A stretch of 34,047 nt of DNA from Microthrixaceae bacterium (GTDB lineage Bacteria; Actinomycetota; Acidimicrobiia; Acidimicrobiales; Microtrichaceae): assembly GCA_020845705.1 (NCBI GenBank), contig JADLFH010000033.1, positions 1 through 34,047 of the forward strand, given 5' to 3'. This document shows positions 23,889 to 32,243 of this stretch, piece after piece. The notes below the pieces were generated by a model. It was not told the DNA's origin and ran no database searches. It worked only from the letters and a program-made list of their open reading frames with translations. The number at the start of each line of letters is the position of its first letter. Position 1 is the first letter of the stretch. Both the position numbers and the translations under genes were made by a program.

Positions 23889-26800
23889 ATGCGCAACCCC
23901 GATGACATCCCGAGGCCGCAACGTCGCGCCCAGCGTCCGCGTCGCCCACCGCGCACCTGGGTCATCGTCGTGGTGGTCGCGATTGTGGCGTTGGTGCTGT
24001 CCGCACAGACGATCGCTCGCTTCTACACCGACTTCCTGTGGTTCGACGCGCTGGGCCAGTCGGTGGTTTGGCGAACCGAACTGCTGACCAAGGTGGCACT
24101 TGCGCTCGTCTTCGCGTTCGCATTCTTCTTGTTGCTGTTCGTGAACCTCGTGGTCGCGGATCGCGTGGCACCACCGTTCGCTCTCGCCTCAGCGGAGGAC
24201 GAAGTGGTCCTCCGCTACCGCGAGCTCGTCGGCCCGCGCCAACGAGCGGTTCGAGTGGGAATCGCGTTGGTGTTCGCGATGGTGGTCGGTTTCGGTGCCT
24301 CCAGCCAATGGCAGTCCTGGCTGTTGTTCCGCAACGGCGGCGAATTCGGGCTGAAGGACTCGTTCCTCGGCCGTGACGTGGGCTTCTACCTCTTCGATCT
24401 ACCGTTCCTGAGCTACTTGAGCGGATGGGCTTTCGCGGCGGTGCTCATCACCACGATCATCGTCGGCGCGATCCACTACCTGAACGGCGGAATCCGTGTG
24501 CAGGTGGGCTCCTCGGCGGTCAGCCCGCAGGTGAAGATCCACCTCTCGGTCCTCCTGGCGCTGATGGCTTTCCTCAAAGCCGCCGACTACCTGTTGAAGC
24601 GCTCACAGCTCCTCTTCTCCGAGCGTGGATACGTGCGAGGCGCCACCTACACCGACGTGAACGCGCAGGACCCGGCCATCAAGCTTCTGATCCTGATCTC
24701 GCTGCTGTCGGGCGTGTTGTTCCTCGTCAACATCGCCAAGCGCGGGTGGACCCTGCCCGTGGTGGCGGTGGCGTTGTGGGCGGTGATCTCGGTCGTGGCC
24801 GGAGCGATCTACCCGTGGTTCATCGAGTCCTTCCAGGTGTCGCGCAAGCAGTCGGCTCGCGAGGCGCCGTACATCCAGCGCAACATCCTGGCGACGCGCG
24901 ACGCCTTCGGACTGTCCAAGATCGTCGAGCAGAACTTCGACTACGCCTCGGAACCGACCAGCGACGAGGTCGCCGCCGGTGGTGCCACCATCTCCAACAT
25001 CCGGCTGTTGGACCCGAAGGTGAGCTCGCAGACCTTCCACAACCTCCAGAGCCAGCTCTCCTTCTACCGGTTCGCGACCGATCTCGACGTGGATCGCTAT
25101 CCCATCAACCCCGATGGTTCGAACGTGGAAGTGGTGCTGGCGGCGCGGGAGCTGAACCCCGACACCGACCTGGCAACTACCTGGGAGTCGCGGCACCTGA
25201 TCTACACCCACGGCTACGGGGTGGCCCTGGCTCCGGCGAACGCGGTCACGAGTGAAGGGCTCCCCGATTTCAAGGTGTCGGGAGCATCGCCGATCAGCGT
25301 CGCCTCGGACGTGTCCTCGGTGCTGAAGCTGTCGCGCCCCGAGATCTACTTCGGTGAAGGCATCGACGGCGCAGCCGGGGACGGCTACGCGATCGTGGGC
25401 ACGACCCGCAAGGAGAAGTCGGCCGGGGTCGACACCGCCTATGAGGGGAAGGGCGGCGTGCGGGTGAAGGGCCTGTTGCGTCGCGCCGCGTTCTACCTGC
25501 GCTTCGGCGACCTCGAGGCGTTGACCTCGGACTACCTCACCTCGAAGTCGCGCATCCTCTACAACCGCGACGTGGAGGCCAGGGTCCGTGAGCTGGCACC
25601 GTTCCTCAAGCTCGACTCCGACCCCTACCCCGTGGTCGTCGGTGGCCGCATCAAGTACATCGTCGATGGCTACACCACCGCGTCCACCTATCCGTACGCG
25701 GAGCTGGCCGACACCAGCCAGGTGGCGCCCGGCGCGGATCTGGCACGGGAGCCGTTCAACTACGTGCGCAACTCGGTCAAAGCGGTGGTCGACGCGTACG
25801 ACGGTACGGTTGCGCTGTACCTCTCCGACACGCTCTACGGCGGGCGAGACCCCGTCATCCGGGCATACGCCAAGGCGTTCCCCGGGCTGTTCATCGAGAA
25901 GGTCCCCGATGAGATCAAGGCGCACTTGCGCTATCCGGAGGACCTCTTCCGGGTGCAGACCGCGATGTGGGGTCGCTATCACCAGGATTCGGCTTCGGCC
26001 TTCTTCGAAGGTTCGGACCGCTGGGACGTGGCTCAGGATCCGGGCAACAGCGTGCGACCTACCGAGGCAACCGGCTCCCGTGCACGGGTCGAGCCGTACT
26101 ACCTCCAGATGCGCGTACCGGGTGACGAGAACGAGCGTTTCGTCCTGTTCCGCCCCTTCGTTCCCCACTCCACCGACGACTCCAAGAAGCAGCTCACCTC
26201 GTTCATGCTGGCCGACAGCGACCCCGAGGTCTACGGCAGGCTCCAGGTGTTCACGCTCACGAGCTCGGTGGGCGAAAAGGTGGAACGCAACCGCGATGTA
26301 GACGGGCCTCTGACGGTCAACAGCCGCATCCTCTCGAGTCGTGAAGGCAACATAAGCCAAGAGCTCACCCTTCTGAACCAGGGCGAAGGTGGCTCGAAGG
26401 TGCAGCTCGGCAACCTGTTGATGGTTCCGTTGGGCAGGTCGATCCTCTACGTGCGACCCGTGTACGTGAGCGCGTCGTCTGCCGATTCCGCGCCCGAGCT
26501 GCGACTGGTCATCGTGGCCGACGGCGAGCGCACGGAGGTGGGTACCACCCTGCGCGAGGCGCTCACCAAGCTCTACCCCGACGTGGGCGACATCGAAACC
26601 CGTGAGGGGACGTTGGACCAGCCCCAGCCGGACGACGATCCGGCGACCGAACCCGCCCCCGATCCAGAGACCGCCGAGGACCCCGCCGAGATGCTGAAGC
26701 AGGCCTTGGGCCTCTTCGCCGAGGCCGACACCGCACTCAAGGAGGGCGGTGCCACCTCGCTCCAGGAGTACGCGGACAAGAACGCGGAGGCAGCGGCGCT

Positions 26801-26939
26801 GGTGGAACGGGCGCACGCCGCCCTCGCGAGCGGTGGGTCCGACTTGCCGGCGAACCCCGCCTCGACTCCCACCTCAACCTCCTCCTCGACCACTTCGACG
26901 ACGGCCCCACCGGCCACGACGACCACCGGAAAGGCGTGA
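23889..26939 (+). CDS. UPF0182 family large membrane protein
   Basis: A 1016-residue protein of the actinobacterial/cyanobacterial UPF0182 family, function unknown. The N-terminal third has a basic cytoplasmic start (RPQRRAQRPRRPPR) and about seven transmembrane segments, with family landmarks FYTDFLWFDALGQSVVWRTEL, GRDVGFYLFDLPFLSYLSGW and YPWFIESFQVSRKQSAREAPYIQRNI. The central part (about residues 330-900) is a large extracytoplasmic domain with THGYGVALAPANAVTSEGLPDFKVSG, YFGEG, FPGLFIEKVPDEIKAHLRYPEDLFRVQ, and PYYLQMRVPGDENERFVLFRPF. The C-terminus (about 920-1016) is Pro/Asp/Glu- and Ser/Thr-rich, probably disordered. CTGAGGCG just before the ATG may serve as ribosome binding site. DedA starts four bases after the stop, so both are probably co-transcribed. 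The neighbouring PDZ-Lon protease is a frequent partner of this family in Actinobacteria as I recall. Confidence 0.93.
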   Translation: MRNPDDIPRPQRRAQRPRRPPRTWVIVVVVAIVALVLSAQTIARFYTDFLWFDALGQSVVWRTELLTKVALALVFAFAFFLLLFVNLVVADRVAPPFALASAEDEVVLRYRELVGPRQRAVRVGIALVFAMVVGFGASSQWQSWLLFRNGGEFGLKDSFLGRDVGFYLFDLPFLSYLSGWAFAAVLITTIIVGAIHYLNGGIRVQVGSSAVSPQVKIHLSVLLALMAFLKAADYLLKRSQLLFSERGYVRGATYTDVNAQDPAIKLLILISLLSGVLFLVNIAKRGWTLPVVAVALWAVISVVAGAIYPWFIESFQVSRKQSAREAPYIQRNILATRDAFGLSKIVEQNFDYASEPTSDEVAAGGATISNIRLLDPKVSSQTFHNLQSQLSFYRFATDLDVDRYPINPDGSNVEVVLAARELNPDTDLATTWESRHLIYTHGYGVALAPANAVTSEGLPDFKVSGASPISVASDVSSVLKLSRPEIYFGEGIDGAAGDGYAIVGTTRKEKSAGVDTAYEGKGGVRVKGLLRRAAFYLRFGDLEALTSDYLTSKSRILYNRDVEARVRELAPFLKLDSDPYPVVVGGRIKYIVDGYTTASTYPYAELADTSQVAPGADLAREPFNYVRNSVKAVVDAYDGTVALYLSDTLYGGRDPVIRAYAKAFPGLFIEKVPDEIKAHLRYPEDLFRVQTAMWGRYHQDSASAFFEGSDRWDVAQDPGNSVRPTEATGSRARVEPYYLQMRVPGDENERFVLFRPFVPHSTDDSKKQLTSFMLADSDPEVYGRLQVFTLTSSVGEKVERNRDVDGPLTVNSRILSSREGNISQELTLLNQGEGGSKVQLGNLLMVPLGRSILYVRPVYVSASSADSAPELRLVIVADGERTEVGTTLREALTKLYPDVGDIETREGTLDQPQPDDDPATEPAPDPETAEDPAEMLKQALGLFAEADTALKEGGATSLQEYADKNAEAAALVERAHAALASGGSDLPANPASTPTSTSSSTTSTTAPPATTTTGKA

Positions 26940-26943
26940 CGAC

Positions 26944-27576
26944 GTGTTCGCACTGAGCCTCTCGCCCGAGTCGCTGATCGAGACGTTCGGTCTGATCGGA
27001 CTGTTCCTCATCATCTTCGCCGAGTCGGGCCTGCTGATCGGCTTCTTCCTGCCGGGTGACTCGCTGCTGTTCACCGCCGGAGCGGTGGCCGCGGGGGTGC
27101 TCAAGAGCCAGATCGACGTGCAGTTCAACATCTGGGTGCTGCTCATCGGTTGCTTCGTTGCGGCTGTGGCGGGAGACCAGGTCGGCTACCTGTTCGGTCT
27201 GAAGGTCGGCCCTTCGCTGTTCGGAAGGCCGGACTCCAAGTTCTTCAAGGCCGAGTACGTGGACAAAGCCCAGGAGTTCTTCGCCCGCTACGGGCCCAAG
27301 GCCATCGTGTTGGCCCGCTTCGTGCCGATCGTGCGCACGTTCTGTCCCATCGTTGCGGGCGTAGGGCGAATGAAGTACCAGACCTTCGTCCGCTACAACG
27401 TGGTGGGTGGTCTGTTGTGGGGCGTGGGGGTTACGTTGCTGGGCTACTTCTTCGGTCAGATCGAAGTGGTGAAGGAGAACATCGAGGTGGCGATCCTCGG
27501 CGTCATCGGCATCTCGACGCTGCCGATCGTGATCGAGGTGGTCCGTCACCGAAGGGCTGCCCGGGCGGATGCCTGA
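26944..27576 (+). CDS. DedA-family membrane protein
   Basis: A 210-residue DedA/SNARE-associated (VTT) family protein. DedA proteins are involved in membrane homeostasis and lipid-carrier or lipid scrambling; the precise substrate is not predictable. Motifs: an N-terminal amphipathic segment, FAESGLLIGFFLPGDSLLFTAGAVAA (re-entrant helix 1), GDQVGYLFGLKVGPSLFGR, and the family hallmark FFARYGPKAIVLARFVPIVRTFCPIVAGVGRMKYQTFVRYN followed by GGLLWGVGVTLLGYFFG. The GTG start at 26944 is four bases after the UPF0182 stop; the upstream open frame is only a shadow of the UPF0182 tail. The last 10 residues are basic (RHRRAARADA). In function it fits with the other envelope genes here. Confidence 0.93.
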   Translation: MFALSLSPESLIETFGLIGLFLIIFAESGLLIGFFLPGDSLLFTAGAVAAGVLKSQIDVQFNIWVLLIGCFVAAVAGDQVGYLFGLKVGPSLFGRPDSKFFKAEYVDKAQEFFARYGPKAIVLARFVPIVRTFCPIVAGVGRMKYQTFVRYNVVGGLLWGVGVTLLGYFFGQIEVVKENIEVAILGVIGISTLPIVIEVVRHRRAARADA

Positions 27577-27642
27577 GCCGAGCGTTCTGCGCTTTTGACT
27601 AGCTCGGCGTCGCCCGACTGAACTTGCTCGGCGCGTTTGACG

Positions 27643-27658
27643 CCCCAGTCGACTGGGG
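27643..27658. promoter_or_regulatory. Perfect 16-bp palindrome upstream of hppA
   Basis: CCCCAGTC followed directly by its complement GACTGGGG, with no loop, at 27643-27658. It starts one base after a TTTGACG that resembles a -35 (27636-27642), and lies about 68 bases before the hppA ATG. No good -10 is seen 16-18 bases further on. It is either an operator site for a symmetric regulator or part of the untranslated leader. The remaining intergenic bases (27577-27725) also have TTGACT at 27595-27600 and two copies of GCTCGGCG, but no clear promoter. Confidence 0.4.
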
Positions 27659-27725
27659 GTCCGCGGGCACCGACCAACAACACCCGAGGCGCATCCTTGC
27701 GCGTCAGGAAAGGACCTCTCGGCCG

Positions 27726-30065
27726 ATGCAAGCGATCCTCGCAGAGGGCGGTTACCAACCCTTCGAACTCGGCGACTCCGAGTGGATCTGGCTGGTGTTC
27801 TCCGCAGCGGTGGCGCTCGTCGCCCTCGCTGTCGGCGGCGTGATGATGAAGGGCGTCCTGGCCAAGGACACCGGCACCGACAAGATGGGCGAGATCGCCG
27901 GAGCGGTCCAGGAAGGCGCGATGGCCTACATCAAGCGCCAGTTCCGCACCATCGCGATCATCGTCGTTCCACTGGCGGCGATCGTGTTCGCGACCTCGGC
28001 CGAGGTGCTCAAGCCCGGCACCGACGAGGGCCTCTCCTACGTCCAGTCCGGCCTGTTCCGGATGCTCGCCTTCCTCCTCGGTGCAGGCTTCTCCGCCTTC
28101 ATCGGTTTCCTGGGCATGTGGCTGGCAACCCGGGCGAACCTGCGGACCGCCGCGGCCGCGAAGACAGGCTCAATGGACGCCGCCATGCAGGTGGCCTTCC
28201 GTGCCGGTGGCACGGTCGGGTTGTTCACCGCGGGTCTGGGCCTGTTGGGCGCCACCGGAATCGTCATGGTGTTCCAGAACACGGCGTCGGCCATCCTCGT
28301 CGGCTTCGGTTTCGGCGGCTCCCTGCTCGCCCTGTTCCTCCGCGTCGGCGGCGGCATCTTCACCAAGGCGGCCGACGTGGGCGCGGACCTGGTGGGCAAG
28401 GTCGAGGCCGGCATCCCCGAGGACGACCCCCGCAACCCCGCCACCATCGCGGACAACGTGGGCGACAACGTCGGCGACTGCGCCGGGATGGCATCGGACC
28501 TGTTCGAGAGCTTCGGTGTGGTGCTCGTGGCCAACATCATCCTGGGCGTCACGTCCTTCCACGCCATCGGCCTCAACGGTCAGGACGCGGCGAAGGGTCT
28601 GATCCTGCCGCTCGTGATGATGGCCATCGGTCTGTTGGCCTCGATCGTGTCCATCTACCTGGTCAAGGCGCGTCCCGGCGAGACCGACGCGCTCAAGCCG
28701 ATCAACCGTGGCCTGTCCGTTGCGTCGCTGCTCACGCTCGTGGGTGGTGCCGTCGTGTCCTTCGGCTACATCGGCAACCCCGAGGGCACGTCTGTCGACA
28801 ACGTGGGTACCCGGGTCTTCGTGGCTCTCGTCGCCGGTGTCGTGCTGGGCCAGGCCGCGAGCCGGATCACCCAGTACTTCACGTCCTCCCAGTTCAAGCC
28901 CGTGCGCGACATCGCAGATGCCGGCGTGACGGGTCCGGCCACCGTGGTCCTCTCCGGCATCAGCTCGGGTCTGGAATCCGCGGTGTGGGCGGTGGTCGCC
29001 ATCGCCGGGGCGATCCTCGTGGGCCTCGGCCTCGGCGGCGGCAACGTGTTGTTCGCCTTCTTCATGGTGGCGCTCACCGGCGTCGGCATGCTGGCCACCA
29101 CCGGCATCGTCGTGGCGGAGGACACCTTCGGTCCCATCGCCGACAACGCGCAGGGCATCGCGGAGATGTCCGGCGAGCTCGAAGGTCAGACCGAGAAGAT
29201 CCTCGACGGCCTCGACACCGTGGGCAACACCACCAAGGCAGTCACCAAGGGCTTCGCCATCGGCTCGGCGGTGATCGCCGCGGTTGCGCTATTCGCCAGC
29301 TTCCGCGAGACCATCGCGACAGAGACGGGCGCGGCTTTCGAGCAGCTCGCCATCAACATCGCCGAGCCCAAGACCTTCGCCGGCGCCCTGTTGGGCGGCA
29401 CCGTGGTGTTCCTCTTCTCGTCGCTCGCAATCCTCGCGGTGGGTCGCACCGCCGGCATCATCGTGCAGGAGGTCCGGCGCCAGTTCCGGGAGAAGCCCGG
29501 GATCATGGACTACACCGAGAAGCCCGACTACGGACCGGTGATCGACATCTGCACCGGCGCCGCGCTGCGTGAGCTCGCCACCCCCGCCCTGTTGGCGGTG
29601 CTGATGCCGGTGGTCGTCGGCTTCGCGCTCGGCGCCGAGTCCCTCGGCGGCTACCTGGCGGCCACCATCGTGGTCGGATCGCTGATGGCCAACTTCTTGT
29701 CGAACGCGGGCGGAGCGTGGGACAACGCCAAGAAGTTCATCGAAGAGGGCAACCACGGCGGCAAGGGTTCCGATGTCCACAAGGCCGTGGTCATCGGCGA
29801 CACCGTCGGAGACCCCTTCAAGGACACCGCGGGCCCGGCCATCAACCCGTTGATCAAGGTGATGAACCTGATCTCGCTGCTGATCCTGCCGGCGGTCATC
29901 AAGCTGGCCGACGACGAGGCGATCCGCTACTCGATCGCGGCGGTGGCCGTGGTCGTGATCGTCGGCGGTGTGCTGTTCTCGAAGAACCAGAAGTCCGCGA
30001 TCGACGCTTCGGAGGCGGCCGCGGCGCAGTCCGCCGACGCGGCGACCGCTTCTGCGACGGCCTGA
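27726..30065 (+). CDS. hppA: Membrane-bound H+-translocating pyrophosphatase, K+-independent type
   Basis: Integral membrane enzyme that couples pyrophosphate hydrolysis to proton pumping out of the cytoplasm. 779 residues with about 16 transmembrane segments. The catalytic acidic clusters are complete: GGGIFTKAADVGADLVGKVE, then GIPEDDPRNPATIADNVGDN, VGDCAGMASDLFESFG, and near the C-terminus GGAWDNAKKFIEEGN plus HKAVVIGDTVGDPFKDTAGPAINPLIKVMNL. The site that decides potassium dependence reads GNTTKAVTKG (around 29224-29253): Lys in place of the Ala of K+-dependent enzymes, so a K+-independent proton pump is expected. ATG 27726 gives a normal N-terminal tail before helix 1; AAGGA lies about 11 bases upstream. 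A crotonase gene begins four bases after the stop. Confidence 0.96.
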   Translation: MQAILAEGGYQPFELGDSEWIWLVFSAAVALVALAVGGVMMKGVLAKDTGTDKMGEIAGAVQEGAMAYIKRQFRTIAIIVVPLAAIVFATSAEVLKPGTDEGLSYVQSGLFRMLAFLLGAGFSAFIGFLGMWLATRANLRTAAAAKTGSMDAAMQVAFRAGGTVGLFTAGLGLLGATGIVMVFQNTASAILVGFGFGGSLLALFLRVGGGIFTKAADVGADLVGKVEAGIPEDDPRNPATIADNVGDNVGDCAGMASDLFESFGVVLVANIILGVTSFHAIGLNGQDAAKGLILPLVMMAIGLLASIVSIYLVKARPGETDALKPINRGLSVASLLTLVGGAVVSFGYIGNPEGTSVDNVGTRVFVALVAGVVLGQAASRITQYFTSSQFKPVRDIADAGVTGPATVVLSGISSGLESAVWAVVAIAGAILVGLGLGGGNVLFAFFMVALTGVGMLATTGIVVAEDTFGPIADNAQGIAEMSGELEGQTEKILDGLDTVGNTTKAVTKGFAIGSAVIAAVALFASFRETIATETGAAFEQLAINIAEPKTFAGALLGGTVVFLFSSLAILAVGRTAGIIVQEVRRQFREKPGIMDYTEKPDYGPVIDICTGAALRELATPALLAVLMPVVVGFALGAESLGGYLAATIVVGSLMANFLSNAGGAWDNAKKFIEEGNHGGKGSDVHKAVVIGDTVGDPFKDTAGPAINPLIKVMNLISLLILPAVIKLADDEAIRYSIAAVAVVVIVGGVLFSKNQKSAIDASEAAAAQSADAATASATA

Positions 30066-30069
30066 TCCG

Positions 30070-30846
30070 ATGGGTGAGCCGGTCCTCGTCGAGCGGCGAG
30101 GGCCGGTCACCGTCGTGACCATCGACCGTCCCGAGGTCCGCAACGCGGTCGACCGACCCACGGCCGACGCGTTGATCGCAGCCTTCCGCGAGTTCGACGC
30201 CGATCCCGACGCCGCGGTGGCGGTGCTCACAGGCGCCGGAGGGACGTTCTGCGCAGGCGCGGACCTGAAGGGGGTCGCCGCGGGGCGGGGCAACCGGGTC
30301 GAGGCCGACATGAGCGCCGACGGTCCTATGGGTCCGACTCGCATGGTGCTGGGCAAGCCGACTATCGCCGCTGTGGAGGGCTACGCGGTCGCGGGCGGGT
30401 TGGAGTTGGCGATCTGGTGCGACCTGCGGGTGGTTGCCTGCGACGCCGTCTTCGGGGTGTTCTGCCGCCGCTGGGGTGTGCCATTGGTCGACGGCGGCAC
30501 CGTGCGCCTGCCGCGACTCATCGGCCAGTCCCACGCACTGGACATGATCCTCACCGGACGCGGGGTGGGGGCGGAGGAGGCGCAGCGGATGGGGCTCGCC
30601 AACCGGGTTGTTCCGGCGGGCGCGGCGCTCGACGCAGCGGTGGATCTGGCAGCGCAGCTCGCTGCGTTGCCCCAGGCCTGCATGCGCAGCGATCGTCGCT
30701 CCGCCATCGCGCAGTGGGAACTCGGTGAGGGCGAGGCGATGGCGTTGGAGACCCGCGTGGGGATCGAGACGCTCGCGTCAGGTGAGGCCGTCGAAGGCGC
30801 CGGCCGGTTCGCCGCCGGCGCGGGTCGAGGCGGTGCCGCTGTCTGA
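30070..30846 (+). CDS. Crotonase-family enoyl-CoA hydratase/isomerase with an altered catalytic residue
   Basis: A 258-residue crotonase-fold acyl-CoA enzyme, close to the normal length. Oxyanion-hole strands are GTFCAGADLKG (about residues 57-67) and EGYAVAGGLELA (about 101-112). The first catalytic Glu (E144 of rat enoyl-CoA hydratase) is present in GGLEL. At the second (E164) the sequence is FGVFCRRWGVPLVDGGT, so a Cys replaces Glu by simple ungapped counting. Water addition as in classical hydratases is therefore doubtful; isomerase, hydrolase or another crotonase reaction is possible. The subfamily with VPLVDGGT is widespread in Actinobacteria as I remember. It is four bases after hppA and probably co-transcribed. 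The last 69 bases overlap the convergent EAL gene. Confidence 0.88.
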   Translation: MGEPVLVERRGPVTVVTIDRPEVRNAVDRPTADALIAAFREFDADPDAAVAVLTGAGGTFCAGADLKGVAAGRGNRVEADMSADGPMGPTRMVLGKPTIAAVEGYAVAGGLELAIWCDLRVVACDAVFGVFCRRWGVPLVDGGTVRLPRLIGQSHALDMILTGRGVGAEEAQRMGLANRVVPAGAALDAAVDLAAQLAALPQACMRSDRRSAIAQWELGEGEAMALETRVGIETLASGEAVEGAGRFAAGAGRGGAAV

Positions 30847-32169
30847 GGCGGTGTCGTCGGCCGGATCTGCGGCGTCGTGGTCCATTCGCTCGATCAGCGC
30901 AGCGAAGCGCGAGTAGGGCAGGGCGCGACCGAAGTGCCATCCCTGGGCGTGGTTGCATCCCAGCGATCTGAGTACGGAGACCTGTGACTCCGTGGTCACC
31001 GACTCTGCGGTGACTGCCACCCCGAGCCCGGCACACAGCCCGACGATCGAGTGGGTCACCACCGTGGCGTCGCCGTGGTGGCCCAGAGCTTCGACGAGCG
31101 TGGCCGGGACCTTCAGCTGGTCGATGGGAGCGTCGGCGTCGCCCAGCGCTGCGAGTCCTGGACCGAGATCGTCCACTGACACCCGGACCCCGAGGCTCCG
31201 GAGGCCGGCGAGGGCGGCGCGGGCTCGGGGGTCGTCGAGGGAGGTGCCGTCGACCTCCACCATCAGCAGCGGTGGGCTGAGGTGGCTCCGCTCCAGTAGG
31301 TCCGCCACGGCGGTGACGAACCCCGGGACGCGTAGCTCGGTGGTGGCGAGGTTCACCGTTATGGCGAGGGGTCGGTGGGGGCGTGACTTGTTGAGGGTGC
31401 TGAAGAGGCGGCAGACCTCTTCGAGGGTCGAGGTGCCGATCTCGGGGAGGAGGCCGGTCTGCTCGGCGATCGCCAACCAGCGGTCGGGTGTGAGGACGCC
31501 TTCGCGGGGGTGGTTCCAGCGGATGAGTGCCTCCGCTCCGCAGATGCGGCCCTCGCCCAGGTCGACGATCGGCTGGTAGTAGACCTCCAGCTCCCGGCCG
31601 GGAACAGCGCGTCTGAGGTCGTTCGCGAGGCGGAGCGTCCTGAGGGATGACTCGCGATCGGGCTCGTCGGGGCCGAGGACCCGCGCTGGCACAACGACCT
31701 CCATGTCGCCGAGTTGCTGGGGCGCCGAGACGGCCCCAACGAGCCGTGCCTCCAGCCCCGTGAGGTCTGTGCCGGCGTCGGCAGGGACGATCATGAAGTC
31801 GCCGTTGTCGAGCCTTCCCATCAGGTCCGCTTCGCCGAGGGCGGCACGAAGGCGTTCAGCGGTGCGGAGGACTACCGCATCGACCTGATCGTGGCCCAGA
31901 GCGGCGGCCACCTCGTCGAGGCCGTCGAGGCGGAGGATCATGGCAGGGGAGGTGTGTTCGCCCTGGCGCAGTGCCCCGTGGATCGCAGCGCGGTTGGGCA
32001 GGCCGGTGGTCGGATCTCGCTGTGCACTTCGGCGGCGCAGCTCTACGGCTGCCCGCCGCTCAGACGTGAGTTGTCGCCGGGCGTTCGTCGCGACGAACAG
32101 GGCTGATACGGCCACCACGGCCAGGGCCACGATTGCGATCACAGCGATCACAGCGTCCTTTCGGCGCAT
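30778..32169 (-). CDS. Membrane-bound protein with degenerate GGDEF and EAL (c-di-GMP phosphodiesterase-like) domains
   Basis: A 463-residue c-di-GMP-related protein. One N-terminal transmembrane helix (about residues 5-27) and a short coiled region are followed by a GGDEF-like domain starting DPTTGLPNRAAIHGAL. The active-site loop reads GRLDNGDFMIV where GGDEF is expected, so cyclase activity is lost. The EAL domain (about 210-440) retains EALIRW, the Asn in ITVNLATTEL, the Glu in MVEVDG, DDLGPG (for DDFGTG), the Lys in IDQLKVP, the Glu in TAESVT, and the Gln in CNHAQGWHFG. Most metal ligands are therefore kept and it may be an active phosphodiesterase or a c-di-GMP sensor. The Asp/Ala/Gly-rich tail is encoded over the crotonase gene. 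ATG 32169 has CGGAGA upstream; TTG 32202 would add 11 residues. Confidence 0.87.
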   Translation of the reverse strand: MRRKDAVIAVIAIVALAVVAVSALFVATNARRQLTSERRAAVELRRRSAQRDPTTGLPNRAAIHGALRQGEHTSPAMILRLDGLDEVAAALGHDQVDAVVLRTAERLRAALGEADLMGRLDNGDFMIVPADAGTDLTGLEARLVGAVSAPQQLGDMEVVVPARVLGPDEPDRESSLRTLRLANDLRRAVPGRELEVYYQPIVDLGEGRICGAEALIRWNHPREGVLTPDRWLAIAEQTGLLPEIGTSTLEEVCRLFSTLNKSRPHRPLAITVNLATTELRVPGFVTAVADLLERSHLSPPLLMVEVDGTSLDDPRARAALAGLRSLGVRVSVDDLGPGLAALGDADAPIDQLKVPATLVEALGHHGDATVVTHSIVGLCAGLGVAVTAESVTTESQVSVLRSLGCNHAQGWHFGRALPYSRFAALIERMDHDAADPADDTASDSGTASTRAGGEPAGAFDGLT

Positions 32170-32243
32170 ACGTCTCCGGGCTGAGTAGGTGGAGCTACCC
32201 AAGATCTCCGACGCTCTCCGCTATGGCGCGCAAGGATGAGGGC

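Noticed and set aside
24603..26816. Minus-strand open frame of 737 residues inside UPF0182
   Set aside because: Shadow of the real gene: Arg/His/Gly-rich with no domain pattern, no ribosome binding site and no helices.
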